Source of the DNA: Diadema setosum
Taxonomy: Eukaryota; Echinodermata; Echinoidea; Diadematoida; Diadematidae
NCBI RefSeq assembly: GCF_964275005.1
Contig: NC_092695.1
Coordinates: 10,250,197 to 10,314,196 of the forward strand
DNA: 64,000 nt
Reading direction: 5' to 3'
Made by a program: the position numbers and the translations under genes. Within the stretch, counting starts at the first letter, position 1; every line of letters starts with the position of its first letter. Below the pieces are notes generated by a model. The model saw only the letters and a list, made by a program, of their open reading frames with translations, did no database searches and was not told the origin of the DNA. Below are positions 11,299 to 22,799 of the stretch, in pieces.

Positions 11299-12544
11299 TT
11301 TATATCCCTCCCAATGAATTTAAGAGTATTCGACTGCTGGTATTCTGTAATTTACCCCCTTTTTTAGGGAATCTTGCTTTACTCTATTCAAGAAGATTGA
11401 CAAGTCATTCACGCTCGGGAAAGCAGATCAGCAGGAGGGCAGCGCGTACGCGTACTATGAAGAGACAACTGCGCGCTCAGCCGCTAAAGTGTACTCGGTG
11501 CCGGTGCATTGCTGTACAACGTACACTGTACTAGTACTGGTAAACATGCGCAAACTGCAAACTCACTACGCGCTTCATACATGCAATACGCCTACTAGTA
11601 TCCGATCTGTCAACAAGTACGTTGGTGCAGTGATGTGCGTGCTCGAGCTGATCAACGATGTGACTGTGAGCTGCAGTTGATTGTGTTTTCTGTCATCTTT
11701 CTAGCTGTCTGTACAATATGGACTATCATTTCCTGTTAAAAATACAAGTATACATTGTAAATTTGGGTAGCATTCAGTAACAGCGTGTCTAAGGTTAGAT
11801 TAGGCACTGGAAAATTCTAGCAGTTAAAGCATCGAGTGCCACTGTTCGTGTGATTCGTGTTCTAACGTAAACAGTTAACATTAGACTCTAACTCTAACTC
11901 TAACTCTAAAAAATAATTATTAGGATGAGATTACGGCCACTATAAGGGTATACTGTTAAACAGGTAGAACTAACGTTTATAGGCTTAACTAGATCTAACT
12001 TGCGCTAACGTTAGAAATAATGGCATAAGCAGGCCTTCTATCTAGCAGTTACTCCAAATTGTCAACATCTTTTGGGTGGGTCGCTCGAGTTAGTGAACTG
12101 CGAGACCAACTTTCAAACGGCGAAGCATGAACTCCCCAAAATTAGACCGTCCTACAATGGAATATAGGCATAGACACTACCTCAAATTTAGCATACCGTA
12201 GTTAGGGGATCATACTTTCTCATACATTGCACCAAATCCTTTGAACGATCTTCTATGGGCATATATCTCTACGAGTCACGACATGCATCTTCAAAACCAG
12301 GGCCAAATGAGGCCTAACCAACGTTAGATATTAGAATAGATCTAGGCCTACGGTACGTCGAAGAGCCCTAGCTTGCTTATTGTTGTTGTCTAATTATAGA
12401 TCTACGATATCGCCTACTCTGTTGTTAACGTAATACAAAACTGAATGCCATGATCACCTTTTTAGGTAGAATGAGGGCTTTATAAGAGTCTCGAGTCTCC
12501 GAGTCTCTAACGATACACGTATTGAGTGTATGCGTGCCTTGTGG
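11299..12544. other. CpG-bearing intergenic DNA, possible TRIM promoter side
   Basis: 11430-11660 is richer in G+C and CpG than its surroundings (GCGCGTACGCGTACT, ACTGCGCGCTCAGC) and could hold the promoter or first untranslated exon of the TRIM gene. That is inference only. A short (CTAACT)n run of about four units lies near 11885-11908. No coding exon is recognised. Confidence 0.3.
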
Positions 12545-12545
12545 T

Positions 12546-12645
12546 TCTCGCGAAGTGAAGGCGCCGCGATACCCATTCATTTGTACATGAAATCTCTCGC
12601 GAAGCGAAGGTGCTGCGATACCCATTCATTTACACGTGAAATATT
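12546..12645. repeat. Two-copy 49-bp tandem repeat, CpG-rich
   Basis: TCTCGCGAAGTGAAGGCGCC at 12546 and TCTCGCGAAGCGAAGGTGCT at 12595 each lead into GCGATACCCATTCATTT. The two copies are contiguous and nearly identical. They are followed by the palindrome TTTCGCGTCGCGACGCGAA, which lies in the same CpG-rich patch. Confidence 0.75.
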
Positions 12646-12659
12646 TCGCGTCGCGACGC

Positions 12660-13387
12660 GAAGCAAAAAAGGCGCGAAAATCACCAGCGTGGTATAGTTT
12701 TTACCATTTTCCCTAGGGAGAATAGTCATACGCGTATTTGTATGGTAGAATTATGTTTTGTTGTTTACAGTGCTCTCGACCAATAAGAGGACGAGAAGCA
12801 ATTTGTGAGGGATATAATACAAAATATCCACATCCTTGATATATAATATTTATTTTTTTATTTGCATCAAGAGACTTTTTCGTTTGTCCTGGAGGACTGT
12901 GTCTGTGTGGAAACTCTATTAAATTTACCTTATACGTCAAGAGCAGAGAAAGGCACAATGAAAATATTTCTTCTCTGGATTAGGCTTACTGTATATTACA
13001 TCATACCCACCCTTAATGTACCAAAATAAAATCTTTAGCAGTGCATCTCAATTGTTAAAAAAAGCTTGATTCTTTATTGTTACAGGACATATCTATGAAC
13101 AATGCTATGGTGCCAGAAAGTATAGTTAAGTATAAACAAGTAAAGAGGGATCTTTCAGTCAGTCTGTTACTGAAGACAGTTAGTTGTAATCTACAGTTAC
13201 TGTAGACTCGATGTTCTTTCTAGATTCATGTACATGAAATGAATCAGAAATGATTAAGAGAAAATAAAAACGCTCTTCCAGACTACGGGAAGGTTTAGAG
13301 TGCCACGAGTGGTTTCTCAACTCCCGCCTAGCCATTGCCTGTGGGTAATCCCATCATTGTTCAAAAATTTAGTGTCATTCAGTGTCT
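12660..13387. other. Intergenic DNA, nothing recognised
   Basis: AT-rich sequence with no open frame, RNA or repeat that I can support. Confidence 0.45.
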
Positions 13388-13456
13388 CCTCTCAGCATAA
13401 CTTGCATGTTTCTGTGATATTAATGTGGAACATGCAAGTTATGCTGAATTGAGGGG
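13388..13456. ncRNA. miRNA-precursor-sized hairpin (candidate)
   Basis: AGCATAACTTGCATGTTTC (13394-13412) pairs with GGAACATGCAAGTTATGCT (13427-13445) over 19 positions with a single G:U wobble. The loop is 14 nt. The stem extends outward weakly through CCTCTC and GAGGGG. Stem length and loop size fit a pre-miRNA, and either strand could be read. A tiny foldback transposon would look the same, so the call is a candidate only. Confidence 0.35.
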
Positions 13457-14100
13457 AAGGTACATTCCAAATCCAATGTCTTTTGTTAAATATTTCAGTA
13501 CTTTAGCCATGACTGAAAGATGAGGTCATCTGAGGAATATTGGTTTGGAAGGATTTTTGTGGGCGTTCCCAAGTAATTTGAAGAAAAATAGAAGAAAAAA
13601 AAATCATTAAAGATATAATTATGGAATATTTCTAGATATTCATTTCACTGCAAAAGTGATGTTGAGGGTATCATACATGTAAATCAACACAAATTAACAT
13701 GCATTTAGATTTCAGGGGCCCCTTAACGCCCAGAATGAAGAGTTAGTTTGAGGACAGAGAGATGCATCACGTAGCACTGACAAAATGGTCGGGCAACTCA
13801 AGCAGCTGTCACAGCAATGACAGCATTTACCGTATTTACCATGAATAACTTTACACTGGGAACCATCATCTTTATAGAAGCGGGTTTTCCCCACATCTGA
13901 AACACTACAAATGGCCCGAATTTATGAATGCAGTACAAATTTGAACCATGATTTATGCAAATTTCTTTTGTGTTAATACACAGCTTGAATACGCCAACAG
14001 ACGTCCAGTAAGCAACGCACATGTTAATTTTAGACCGTGGTCTAAATTTGTACCATGGCCTATAGAAGATAGAAGTCAACATAACTAGCACTCCTAACTA
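13457..14100. other. Intergenic DNA before the LINE relic
   Basis: No gene is recognised. A small perfect palindrome TTAGACCGTGGTCTAA lies near 14031-14046. The minus-strand open frames here have no recognisable domain. Confidence 0.4.
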
Positions 14101-14710
14101 GATGCAGCCAAAGCCTTTGACTGTGTGTGGCATTCTGGCTTATTCCAGAAGCTCTCCGCCACACCAATCCCATCTGAAGCTCACACGAAGCACTCTTGCA
14201 GAAATGTACAAAGGAGCAGCTAGTCGGGTCCTGTGCCACCCACCCAGCTCCACTTTCCCACTACAGAAAGGAGTTCGGCAAGGAGGAGTCTCTCCCCTCA
14301 CCTCTACAACGTCTTCACAGATGGGCTCATACAGATGCTGAGAGCTGAAGACCTGGGCTACCAATTTCATAATCTGTACGCTGGAGTAATTGTATTGGGA
14401 GACGACATTGCCCTGATTGCTTTGTCAGCAGAGGAGCTGCAAAGGATACTCAACATTACCCAAACCTACGATATGCTACCACCTGGAAATACAGGATTAA
14501 CCCAACGACGAGTGCCATCTTACTTTCTTAGACTTCAGCCACAAATGCAACAATACACACACCTGGCATCTGAACAATGAACAAATTCAGGAAGTCAACC
14601 AACACCCTCACCTACATAGGCATCACAAAATCAACACAACCTCAAGACCTGGCTCCTAACATCATCACAAACAGGGATATCTATAACTTTAAGTACCTGG
14701 GTAACACACT
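14101..14710 (+). mobile_element. LINE (non-LTR) reverse-transcriptase relic
   Basis: Conceptual translation shows reverse-transcriptase landmarks in order. DAAKAFDCVWHSGLFQKL starts at 14101. A LQKGVRQGGV block follows at about 14262-14292 (the RQG motif). Then come HLYNVFTDGLIQML and the catalytic-box variant GDDIALIAL at about 14400-14425, with FKYLGNTLQ just before 14711. The pieces lie in different frames and there is a stop after the first 40 residues, so the copy is dead. The usual F/YADD box reads GDD here. No endonuclease domain or 3' tail is identified. The clade is uncertain (CR1/jockey-like by feel). A pogo-type MITE follows immediately. Confidence 0.8.
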
Positions 14711-15239
14711 ACAGTGCACTCCCGTTATAACGAAATGCTCGGGACCGGCAGTTTTCTTTCGTTATAACGAAATTTCGTTATAACCGAAAAATACAATATG
14801 TAACGAAAACAAGAAAACCATGCATATATATCATATTCTGTTTGCTGAATCCTTAGCATACACTGGAAAGCTATGTAAAATGTGCCTTGGGATTATTACT
14901 ATATTAAACGCTCCCTTCAGAAACTGTGCGTGACACAAGGAGCGAACACGTAGTGATGTGAAGCATTCGCCCATGCAGAGACGCTGTAAATGCTTGTTCC
15001 GCTACGTATTTTCGAAAGCAATTCGCATTTCGTTATAACAGAGCACATTTCTCTTGTTTTTCCTTGTCTGTGGCGCTCGGCAAAGACTTCGTTATAACGG
15101 AAATTTCGCTATAACCGTGTTCGTTATAAGCGAATTTTGTACCATAGACTTTAATGGTGATAATTTTGGGACTAGAAGTTTTACTTCGTTATAACGAAAT
15201 TTCGTTATAACCGTGTTCGTTGTAACGGGAGTGCACTGT
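14711..15239. mobile_element. Pogo/Tigger-type MITE
   Basis: Starts CAGTGCACTCCCGTTATAACG and ends with its reverse complement, apart from one change (GTTGTAACGGGAGTGCACTG). Each end is bordered by TA, the duplication expected for Tc1/mariner-pogo elements. The subterminal motif CGTTATAACGAAATTTCGTTATAACC is repeated in both halves. About 529 bp with no open frame of note, so it must be non-autonomous. It sits directly after the KYLGNTLQ segment of the LINE relic, apparently inserted into it. Confidence 0.88.
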
Positions 15240-16152
15240 ATTCTCCCTTTATATGTGAAGGTTCAGCCTTGCAGAACAACTTTTGGACCCCACCATTGCA
15301 AAGCTCTGCTGGTCCGCATACTGTATCCCCAGGATGTTGTGCAGGATTGCCGTTGTGAAGCTCAACAATCGTTCTCGCGAAAAGCTAGACTCTGCACAGC
15401 CATGGCAGGCTCGCTCCTCTTCAAGAAACTCCTTGGCCTCCTCAAACAAAAGTGCTGTGAACGAAGCCGTGTTCCTTCCGACAAGCATCCTTAATCTCTC
15501 CCTTCAGGCTGATCTCTTTAACATAGTTAACAACTAAGAGTTAGAACTTTATTATCTCCCTAGGACAAGTAGAATCACACTGCCCTCAGGCAGATTCGAT
15601 CACAGGATCCTCCTTCACCATGTTCACGCACTGGCAAACAACAACCCCACACCAGCTCCATCCGTCCCCTACTTGAGGCAGCTCATTGCCAAGCTCACTT
15701 TGCCCCCGCTAGCGGCAGTAGAGCTCCTCTCAGGCACCTCCAGTGGGGATGGGGCTATGATCCAGCATCTATCCGTACACTCAGTCCTCCACACCACGTT
15801 ACCCAGGCATTCACTGCAATTGCAAATGACATCTCCATCCTTTACCACTGGCACTGCACTAGCATCTTGTTCCCCTTGCCTATCAATACCTACCTGTCTC
15901 TCTGCCAACATTAAAATAATACGACCCACTGCCTTAAATTATTCATTAATTCTTAAAATTCACCTTATACACCTAAACCTTACCTCACAGCTTGACGCGG
16001 ATAACCGCTGATCTCCGAATACCGGAGGAAGAATCCAAGAAGATGGAGGAAGAGGAGGCGAGAAAGATAGCGCTAACCGCTAGAGATCACTCCGATGCAC
16101 TTTCGCGACTTCGCACGACCCGCCCCGCACACCGATCGATAGAGGGCGTATA
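15240..16152. other. Compositionally distinct segment, possible repeat remains
   Basis: More G+C-rich than its surroundings, with overlapping small open frames on both strands (for example 15283-15537 plus and 15249-15488 minus). I recognise no domain. It may continue the LINE relic interrupted by the MITE, or be another dead element. 16010-16130 contains CpG-rich sequence and the run GAGGAAGAGGAGGCGAG. Confidence 0.35.
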
Positions 16153-16216
16153 CCAGTGCCGTATGATGACACCACTGACCTACTGTATTGTAGGTCAGTG
16201 GGTGATACGGCACTGG
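16153..16216. repeat. Short strong hairpin
   Basis: CCAGTGCCGTAT, a small asymmetric bulge and CCACTGACCTAC on the left pair with GTAGGTCAGTGG and ATACGGCACTGG on the right. The loop is only TGTATT. Total span is 64 bp. It could be a transposon tip, a structured RNA or a terminator-like palindrome; nothing nearby decides this. Confidence 0.6.
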
Positions 16217-17565
16217 GCGAGGGTCCCTCACTTTTTTCTTTTTTCTTTTTTTCTTTTTTAATGAAATGAAATGAAATAAAATCTATTTACCAAACAAACA
16301 TCATCAACATGGTCAAAACAGTCAATAGTGAAGGTACAGTTCTGGCAAAAAAATAATCGGCAATAGCGTGCAGGCTATTGTCGAGGCCAGTCCTTTCAAT
16401 GATACAGATTATATAACGTAATTGCAATATTCACAGAAGCAATGTTATAGGCCTATTAATAGGCCCTACATATTTGCAGGTTTTCATAGGGGATCATTAA
16501 TACTAGTACATTGTTTGATAAGAGATACTTTCGTAATGATTTCCGAAAAATGTTACGGGTTTTCATCTTTTTTCATCCTGTGGAAATCATCTCCAAATTA
16601 TTCTGCCCGCATATGAAATGGAGTGTTCCAGATCTGATTTTTGTTGGTTTATAAATGATTCATATACATTTGTAAACATTGTATCATAATCATGCTCAAT
16701 CTGAAGACAATAATTGGAGATATCATGCGGTAAAGTATGATGGAGTAGGTAAAACATTACAGTTCCAATAAAATGGGGTATAGTCTACAAATTTCTAGCT
16801 TTTGTTTTTACACAGTACATTACAGGAATACATAGGGGTGTAACCACCCCCACACCACCTATAGAGATACAATTACATTTATTTAACTATCTTTTTTTTT
16901 ATTCAAAGTATTGTGAAGCCAAATTAGCAAAATATGCACTGTATTCAGTACCAACTAGCGGTAGATTTGTGATAGTATGACGTCACCGCACCTAATTTGC
17001 ATTCAACCTGTCTTTGTGATCCATATCTCGGCTTTAAAAAAAAAGAGAAACTTTGAAATGACCAAATTAATTCTTGCTTGGTTATATTGAAATATCTATT
17101 AATAGTGGTTGTTCGCATAGGTGTATCTTCTTTTTTTTTTGTTAGAGTAAGAGCTTCCTCGTATAAAATATGTGAAACAGTTTTCTGTCACTATCGATTT
17201 GCTGTGTAGTTCATGCTTTAAGGGAAAAAAAAAACTTTTCTTCCTATATGCACGTGGATTGTGTGTCATCAACATCGTTTGGCAGTTTTGGCTTCTTGTT
17301 CAATTTGATAAACTAACGTATTTCCGCCATGTTGTACATATAAGTTGTCTTTATCTCTTTTTGTTATCTTTTCCATTTCCGCTTGCATCACTCCATTGTT
17401 GCCTCGCAAGTTCATCAAAAATGTCATCTTTCCTATATGAAAGAAATACATTTATTTCCTGTGAAGATTAGTAAATCCACTCATAATTTCACTCAAGCAT
17501 CATGCACAAACACACCATAACACTTACGTATGATTATACACTTACGTATACACAGTGACTTTCCC

Positions 17566-17636
<71 letters not shown>

Positions 17637-18495
17637 CAAACCAAAAACCAAAAACAATTCAATATTATACAGTCTCCGTTCATTTTAATTCAATTACACT
17701 TTATTTCCATCTGACAAAAGGTAATACAAAGTATACATTTCCCAGTTCCACTGCACCATAGTGACAAAGATCAGCCACAATAATGCGCGCCTTTGTGGCG
17801 ATAACACTACGTGGCAAGCACGACCAGTGGAAATAGGGGTCTGGCAAGGGGACCTCCCCTTTTCATTTGTTTCTTTTGATTTAATCCACAATCATATACC
17901 GGCTGATCTACCGGAAAAATATGCGTTTAAGCAATATCGTTTAACGTTTGTCTTCCGGTCTAAGTCACGGGACTATTTTATGATATTGAGGCGAAACGCA
18001 CCGAGCATAGATTTATTAATGTGATAAAATACCTTTAAGAACATCTGGATATAGGGAAATTGAGATTCTCTTATCGTCAATAATTTTTGTCAAAGTATTG
18101 CGGGACTTGATTAGTTGTAAAGATTGTATTTTTGTTTGGCTGTGTGTGTGTGTGTGTGTGTATGTGTGTGTGTGTGTGTGTGTTTGCGTGTTTGCGTGCG
18201 AGCGTGTGTATTGGTGTGTATGTGTGTTGGTGTTTGGGGTGTATGTGTGTGGTGGTTGTGGATGTATGTGTTTGGGGTTGTGGTGGGGTGTGGGATAGGT
18301 TTGAGTGCATCGGGGTTGGTGGGGGATGGGGATTTGATTTCAATGAAATGATTTCATTCTAGTTTGTATAACGTATTTTTGTTGCTTTTTTATGTATATA
18401 CCCTTGTATATATATACCCTTACATACTCGATTTATAATCGAGTTGTTATGTTGAAGAGAGATGATTGGCAGTATAAGTATACCATAGTCAAAGA

Positions 18496-18540
<45 letters not shown>

Positions 18541-19745
18541 AATGAGCTAAGCGCCATTTTTAAACATTTAAAATTACGTCCACCATCAGAGTGAGCAAAA
18601 TAAAACCTTCCCGGTGATACATCACCTGTAACATAACAAGGAATATATTCTAGAAGTTATGATTGATATCACGTATTCTCTTATTATTTTCTTTGTTTTT
18701 TAGCAGCTATAATCACAAATATCTCAACTTAACAAGAATGGAGTTTGCGCGTTTTGCGATAAAACTCTGCGTTTCACTCTCTCCTCGTTTCTCTCTGTCT
18801 GAGTTTCATTTCTTTCATTCCTGTGAAGCTTAAAAATGCAAACTTGTCCTTTGAGCAGGTCAACTAGCTCTTCCCACAATAAACTATAACCATACGAGTA
18901 CGATTCAGTCGAAGAAGATAGATATTTAAGATTTTATCTCCACTGCACCCCTGTTTATGTTAATTCATCAATATACACCTTTCGAACATCATTCACTCCA
19001 TGTATTTTCTTTATATACGCTTAGGTCCTACTTGACGAAATGGTATACAGTGCTTTTAAATTATAATCTCTCGTTTAAAGCTGCATCCCACGAAATAACT
19101 ATCTGGCATGTCTTCAGCTTTCACCCGCGTGGTCTGTGTCATGTTTCATATGTGACTTGTGCGAAATGGAGTAATATTGCTTGACTCAATAAAAGGTACA
19201 AAAGGTAAATCAGTGTGATTTACTACCACCAGTGTATGATGATGTGACCCGGTAAAGCTCAAGGTCAATCAGCTTTGTTTACCAATAGCCTGTTATAGTA
19301 TCGGAACATGACCCGAAAGGCAAATAAAAGAGATGTGAACAAGCGCAAATTCATGGCCCCATAATGTTTGTATGGTCATATTGATATCAGCGAGGTGTCA
19401 TATCATCTGACAGCAATAATCGAGGATTTCAAAGTTCATTATTGCCATTGTGTAATCACACTCCAGTTATCACATTGGCTTATACTCACAACCTGTGTGG
19501 TTTAAGTATAAAACATACAGGACTCCCAGTCTTATTGTGATCGTTTTGTCGTTAATCTGATTAGGCTGATGTAGCGTTGTATGCACGTGCTCAGATACGG
19601 TCTCTGTGTCACCATAGATACAAACAAACACATTTTGGCGCCATAAACAAACAACTGATCTGTTCGTTGGTACATTTTCATGGTATACATGTGCATCATT
19701 AGTCTGTGATTCTACACACGTACTGCGAATCAGAGGGTTGGTTAA
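16217..19745. other. Intergenic DNA with microsatellites
   Basis: Contains TTTTTC-type pyrimidine runs at 16231-16258, (CA)n at 17568-17633, (TG)n at 18141-18184 grading into a degenerate GT-rich tract up to about 18330, and (AT)n at about 18499-18534. Open frames made of repeated HT or CV residues are translations of these tracts. No gene is supported. Confidence 0.6.
17568..17633. repeat. (CA)n microsatellite
   Basis: About 33 uninterrupted CA units, the longest pure dinucleotide tract of this type in the window. Confidence 0.95.
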
Positions 19746-20132
19746 AAGGATCGTATAGTTTTGGTTGAGACCTAATTTCGGGTTTCTAACATTTTTTTTT
19801 TTTTTTTGTGAGATAATGAGAAACCTCTTATGAAATATGAAAGAGCATGTAATTCTATGAGGAATTAGAGTGATAAAAATTGGTTTTGAAATGGCTGAGA
19901 TATCCAAAAAGAGCGATTCTAATAAAGTGTGGGATCCACACTTTTTTACCATCGCTTTGTTTTACTTTGTTTTGGGATGTTTCAGCCATTCCAAACCCGA
20001 TTTTCATCAAATAAACTTTGAATTCCTCTTAGAATGGTATGCTCTGTACTATAATTATCATAAGTGTTTTCTTGGTATCTCACAAAAAGTTAAAAGCCCA
20101 ATTCTCATCTCCACCAATACTGTACCATCCCT
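19746..20132. mobile_element. Large foldback (inverted-repeat) element
   Basis: The two halves are imperfect reverse complements around the palindrome GTGTGGGATCCACAC, centred near 19934. Matching blocks, going outward, are TTTGAAATGGCTGAG with CAGCCATTCCAAACC, GAGGAATTAG with GAATTCCTCT, TTTTTTGTGAGATA with TATCTCACAAAAAG, and TTTTGGTTGAGA with TCTCCACCAATA. The arms are about 190 bp. The 160-codon minus frame at 19470-19952 and the 88-codon plus frame at 19870-20136 both run through this structure and are chance frames. No transposase is encoded. Confidence 0.75.
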
Positions 20133-20243
20133 CTAGGGATGTGAATATACATCACATGTTACAGCCCTTTGTGTAGGTTGTAATCCATCCAGACCACCAA
20201 GGCAGTCTTTATTTGACACTATAGTACAATACAATATTACGCG

Positions 20244-20285
20244 AAAGAACTATACTGTCTTTGTGTACGGCAGGGATAGTTCTTT
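20244..20285. ncRNA. Short hairpin, RNA candidate
   Basis: AAAGAACTAT-A-CTGTC pairs with GGCAG-GG-ATAGTTCTTT around a 9-nt loop, giving about 15 base pairs. Outside, AATATTAC and GTAATATA can pair weakly, extending the foldback to about 85 nt. It resembles a small RNA precursor, but the basal stem is poor. Confidence 0.2.
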
Positions 20286-20510
20286 GATTCCACAATGCAA
20301 TGTAATATACATCAGGTGATCTGATGTATCCGCGCGACGAGAGAGGAAGACTTGGCAAGGAGGGGGGGGGGGATGGGGTTCACCTTTCTGGTATGAAGCA
20401 TATTCACAATTTCATATTCACAGTGGCTCAAGATTAAAACGATTTAATGGTTAAAAAGATAATAGAGACGAACTGAGTCCCTGTATATTTTTTTGACTTT
20501 TACTATCAAA

Positions 20511-20560
20511 ATGTTATGATCAGGTGTATGTTATGATCAGGTGTTATGATCAGGTGTATA
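20511..20560. repeat. Three-copy GTTATGATCAGGT repeat
   Basis: The 13-14-bp unit TTATGATCAGGTG occurs three times in about 50 bp with slightly unequal spacing. A minor tandem duplication with no evident role. Confidence 0.7.
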
Positions 20561-21068
20561 CAATGTATTGCTATGCTAAAAATTGCTTTCATCGTCCCTT
20601 GTGATTAAAGTCGATAAATCCCTTGAATAAATGGCACTATCAATCACCAGACATTCTATAGCCATCTTGCATAATTTTCAGGATCTAGAATGTTCGACAA
20701 AACAATCAAAAAATGAGCTGACGGTATCATGCCGAGTTATTGCTTACATTAACATCGCGGTATACTATCGTTTTCGTTTCATACACGTAGGCACAAGAAG
20801 TCATGATCGTCGTGCCAACCTAAATAATCATTATATCCCCTTGCAAAGTAATTAGGCACTTATGACAGAGCCTGAGGATTCGAAACTCACAGCCATAGTC
20901 GACGCAAATACACATATTGACTTATCATTGTCCCCTTTTTTTTTTCCCTTGAACCCTTTAAATACTTAGAATGACGATGTCCGTTACAATAGAAACTCGT
21001 CACAATGCTGGAGCGCATAAGTCAATAACAGCAAGCCACGAAGGTACAACAACTGGAAATATACAAAT

Positions 21069-21133
<65 letters not shown>

Positions 21134-22799
21134 CTGAAAGAAATTGGACTGAGGCGGACGTTGCTCTCGATCTTGGGAAGGGAATTATCTCTCTCACTAT
21201 ATGCGTTTGTGTTTGTGCATAATCATACACACATACGAACCATATTCGGGTGATCTCTGTATTCTATTTTTTTTTCTTAAGACAAAAATCTGTAATCTCA
21301 AAAGGTATAATGTACACAATCTATTATATATAATATCTATGTAGGTATATAGGCTACCTGTATTTTATCATAAACTATAAACACGTTCATAATCATTGTG
21401 CTCACATTGTTATATTTCTAGACAAAGGCCAAGCTGCAGAAAGCTTGAGAAAATAAGCAAAGCAAGCAAAGAAACTTCGAATCAGCGCACATCAACATTA
21501 TCCCCTCTTGTAAACACAGGTGTACATGACGCCGACACCTATAAGTGTTATAAGACAAGACGTCTCGCACTTATATTCAATCATAGGTAAACAATGGCTG
21601 CATAGATATAGTTACTATTGACTGATAAATTTATAGATTTATAGATATAAACAGAAAGCTAAACAGGGTGAGAGAAAAAAAAAAAGAGAGAGGGGAAACG
21701 TTTATCATCTTATGTTATGAGTTTAATCGGAATTTCCAATAAAACTAAGTGTTGGTAATTTTTTTTTTGGTTTTTGTTTTTGTTTGTTTGTTGTTGTTGT
21801 TTTTTTGTTTTTGTTTTTTTTAGCCTGCCATCATTTATTGTAACGCTACCACTGTCTGGCCAAAGTCCACCCAACCGTAATATCAAGTGGGTCTTTTACG
21901 CTTGATTCTCTCTCCCTCTCCCTCTCTAAAGAGAGCAAGGTAGTAACAACTTTCCCCTTAGCTAAACACAATACCATCAATTACTTTTAAGAATAGTGAA
22001 TGGAGAAAATGAAGGATTTAGGAGTTATCGGCATAGAGTTGAAAGAAAACGTGCTGACATGCTAGAGGAATCAAATACAATACCCCAGCATGATGTGTAC
22101 GGACCGCACGGGCCTCTCCTTTTTCCGCCCTGCTACGCAACCGTGCGCTCATTGAATCCAACGCCGGTCATAGAAAAAAAGTACACAAGTCAACAAGATA
22201 ACGCCAACGTGTCGCGCTTTACAATCATTAAGTTCTCGTGAATTAAGAACGCGGGCTAGTCATAGTTTTAGGCTCACGTTAAACATGAAACGGAATACCA
22301 ACATGGACACATGGACATCGTGATTCGTTGACGACCTGCTAGCATGGATGGAGAGCATCAAACCCCACAGAATGGGGTGGCTGTATTACCCGTAAGGACG
22401 AACTACCCCTGTCTTTCAAGATATCGATTTTATGCTACGTATCAGTGAGAATAAAGTCGAGTGAGTTAAGAGCAAAGTCAACGGATCATTAGTGGAAACC
22501 AAGCAGCCGCTTCAACCAGTGTGCCGACGTACGTCCAGTTTATGCATCCGACTTCGTGATGAGTAACTTACTGAGAAACTTTACAGGAAGATCATGGAGA
22601 TCATTTGATCTAAAGACACTTGGATATACTGGATACTGGACTCGATATTCTCTATAGTTTGGTTGAAGGAGATTCACGCGTTGCTAAGGCGATACTCCCA
22701 GAGCTGACGACACTGGAAGCCCCAATCATGGAAAGGGCGCTGTCAGGTCGGACATTCATGTGAGGAATACTCTTGAGTTTGACTAAAAAAGACCAAACA
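20561..22799. other. Upstream region of the CNBD2-like gene
   Basis: (AT)n at about 21072-21130, poly-T/GTTT-rich sequence at about 21760-21830 and a CTCTCC run near 21908. From about 22300 the sequence becomes richer in G+C and CpG and probably holds the promoter and 5' UTR of the CNBD2-like gene. GTTGCTAAGGCGAT at about 22679-22692 resembles an RFX X-box (10 of 14 positions by my count against GTTGCCATGGCAAC). Confidence 0.4.
21072..21130. repeat. (AT)n microsatellite
   Basis: An almost pure AT/TA run of about 59 bp with one break near 21122. Confidence 0.95.

Noticed and set aside
15213-16261. Group of 80-112 codon frames on both strands
   Set aside because: Overlapping frames on both strands with no recognised domain; kept only as a possible dead repeat segment.
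18077-18362. Several overlapping frames rich in Cys/Val or His/Thr
   Set aside because: Translations of the (TG)n tract in different frames.
19470-20136. Open frames of 160 codons (minus) and 88 codons (plus)
   Set aside because: They run through a foldback element and a poly-A/T run, and have no recognisable domain.
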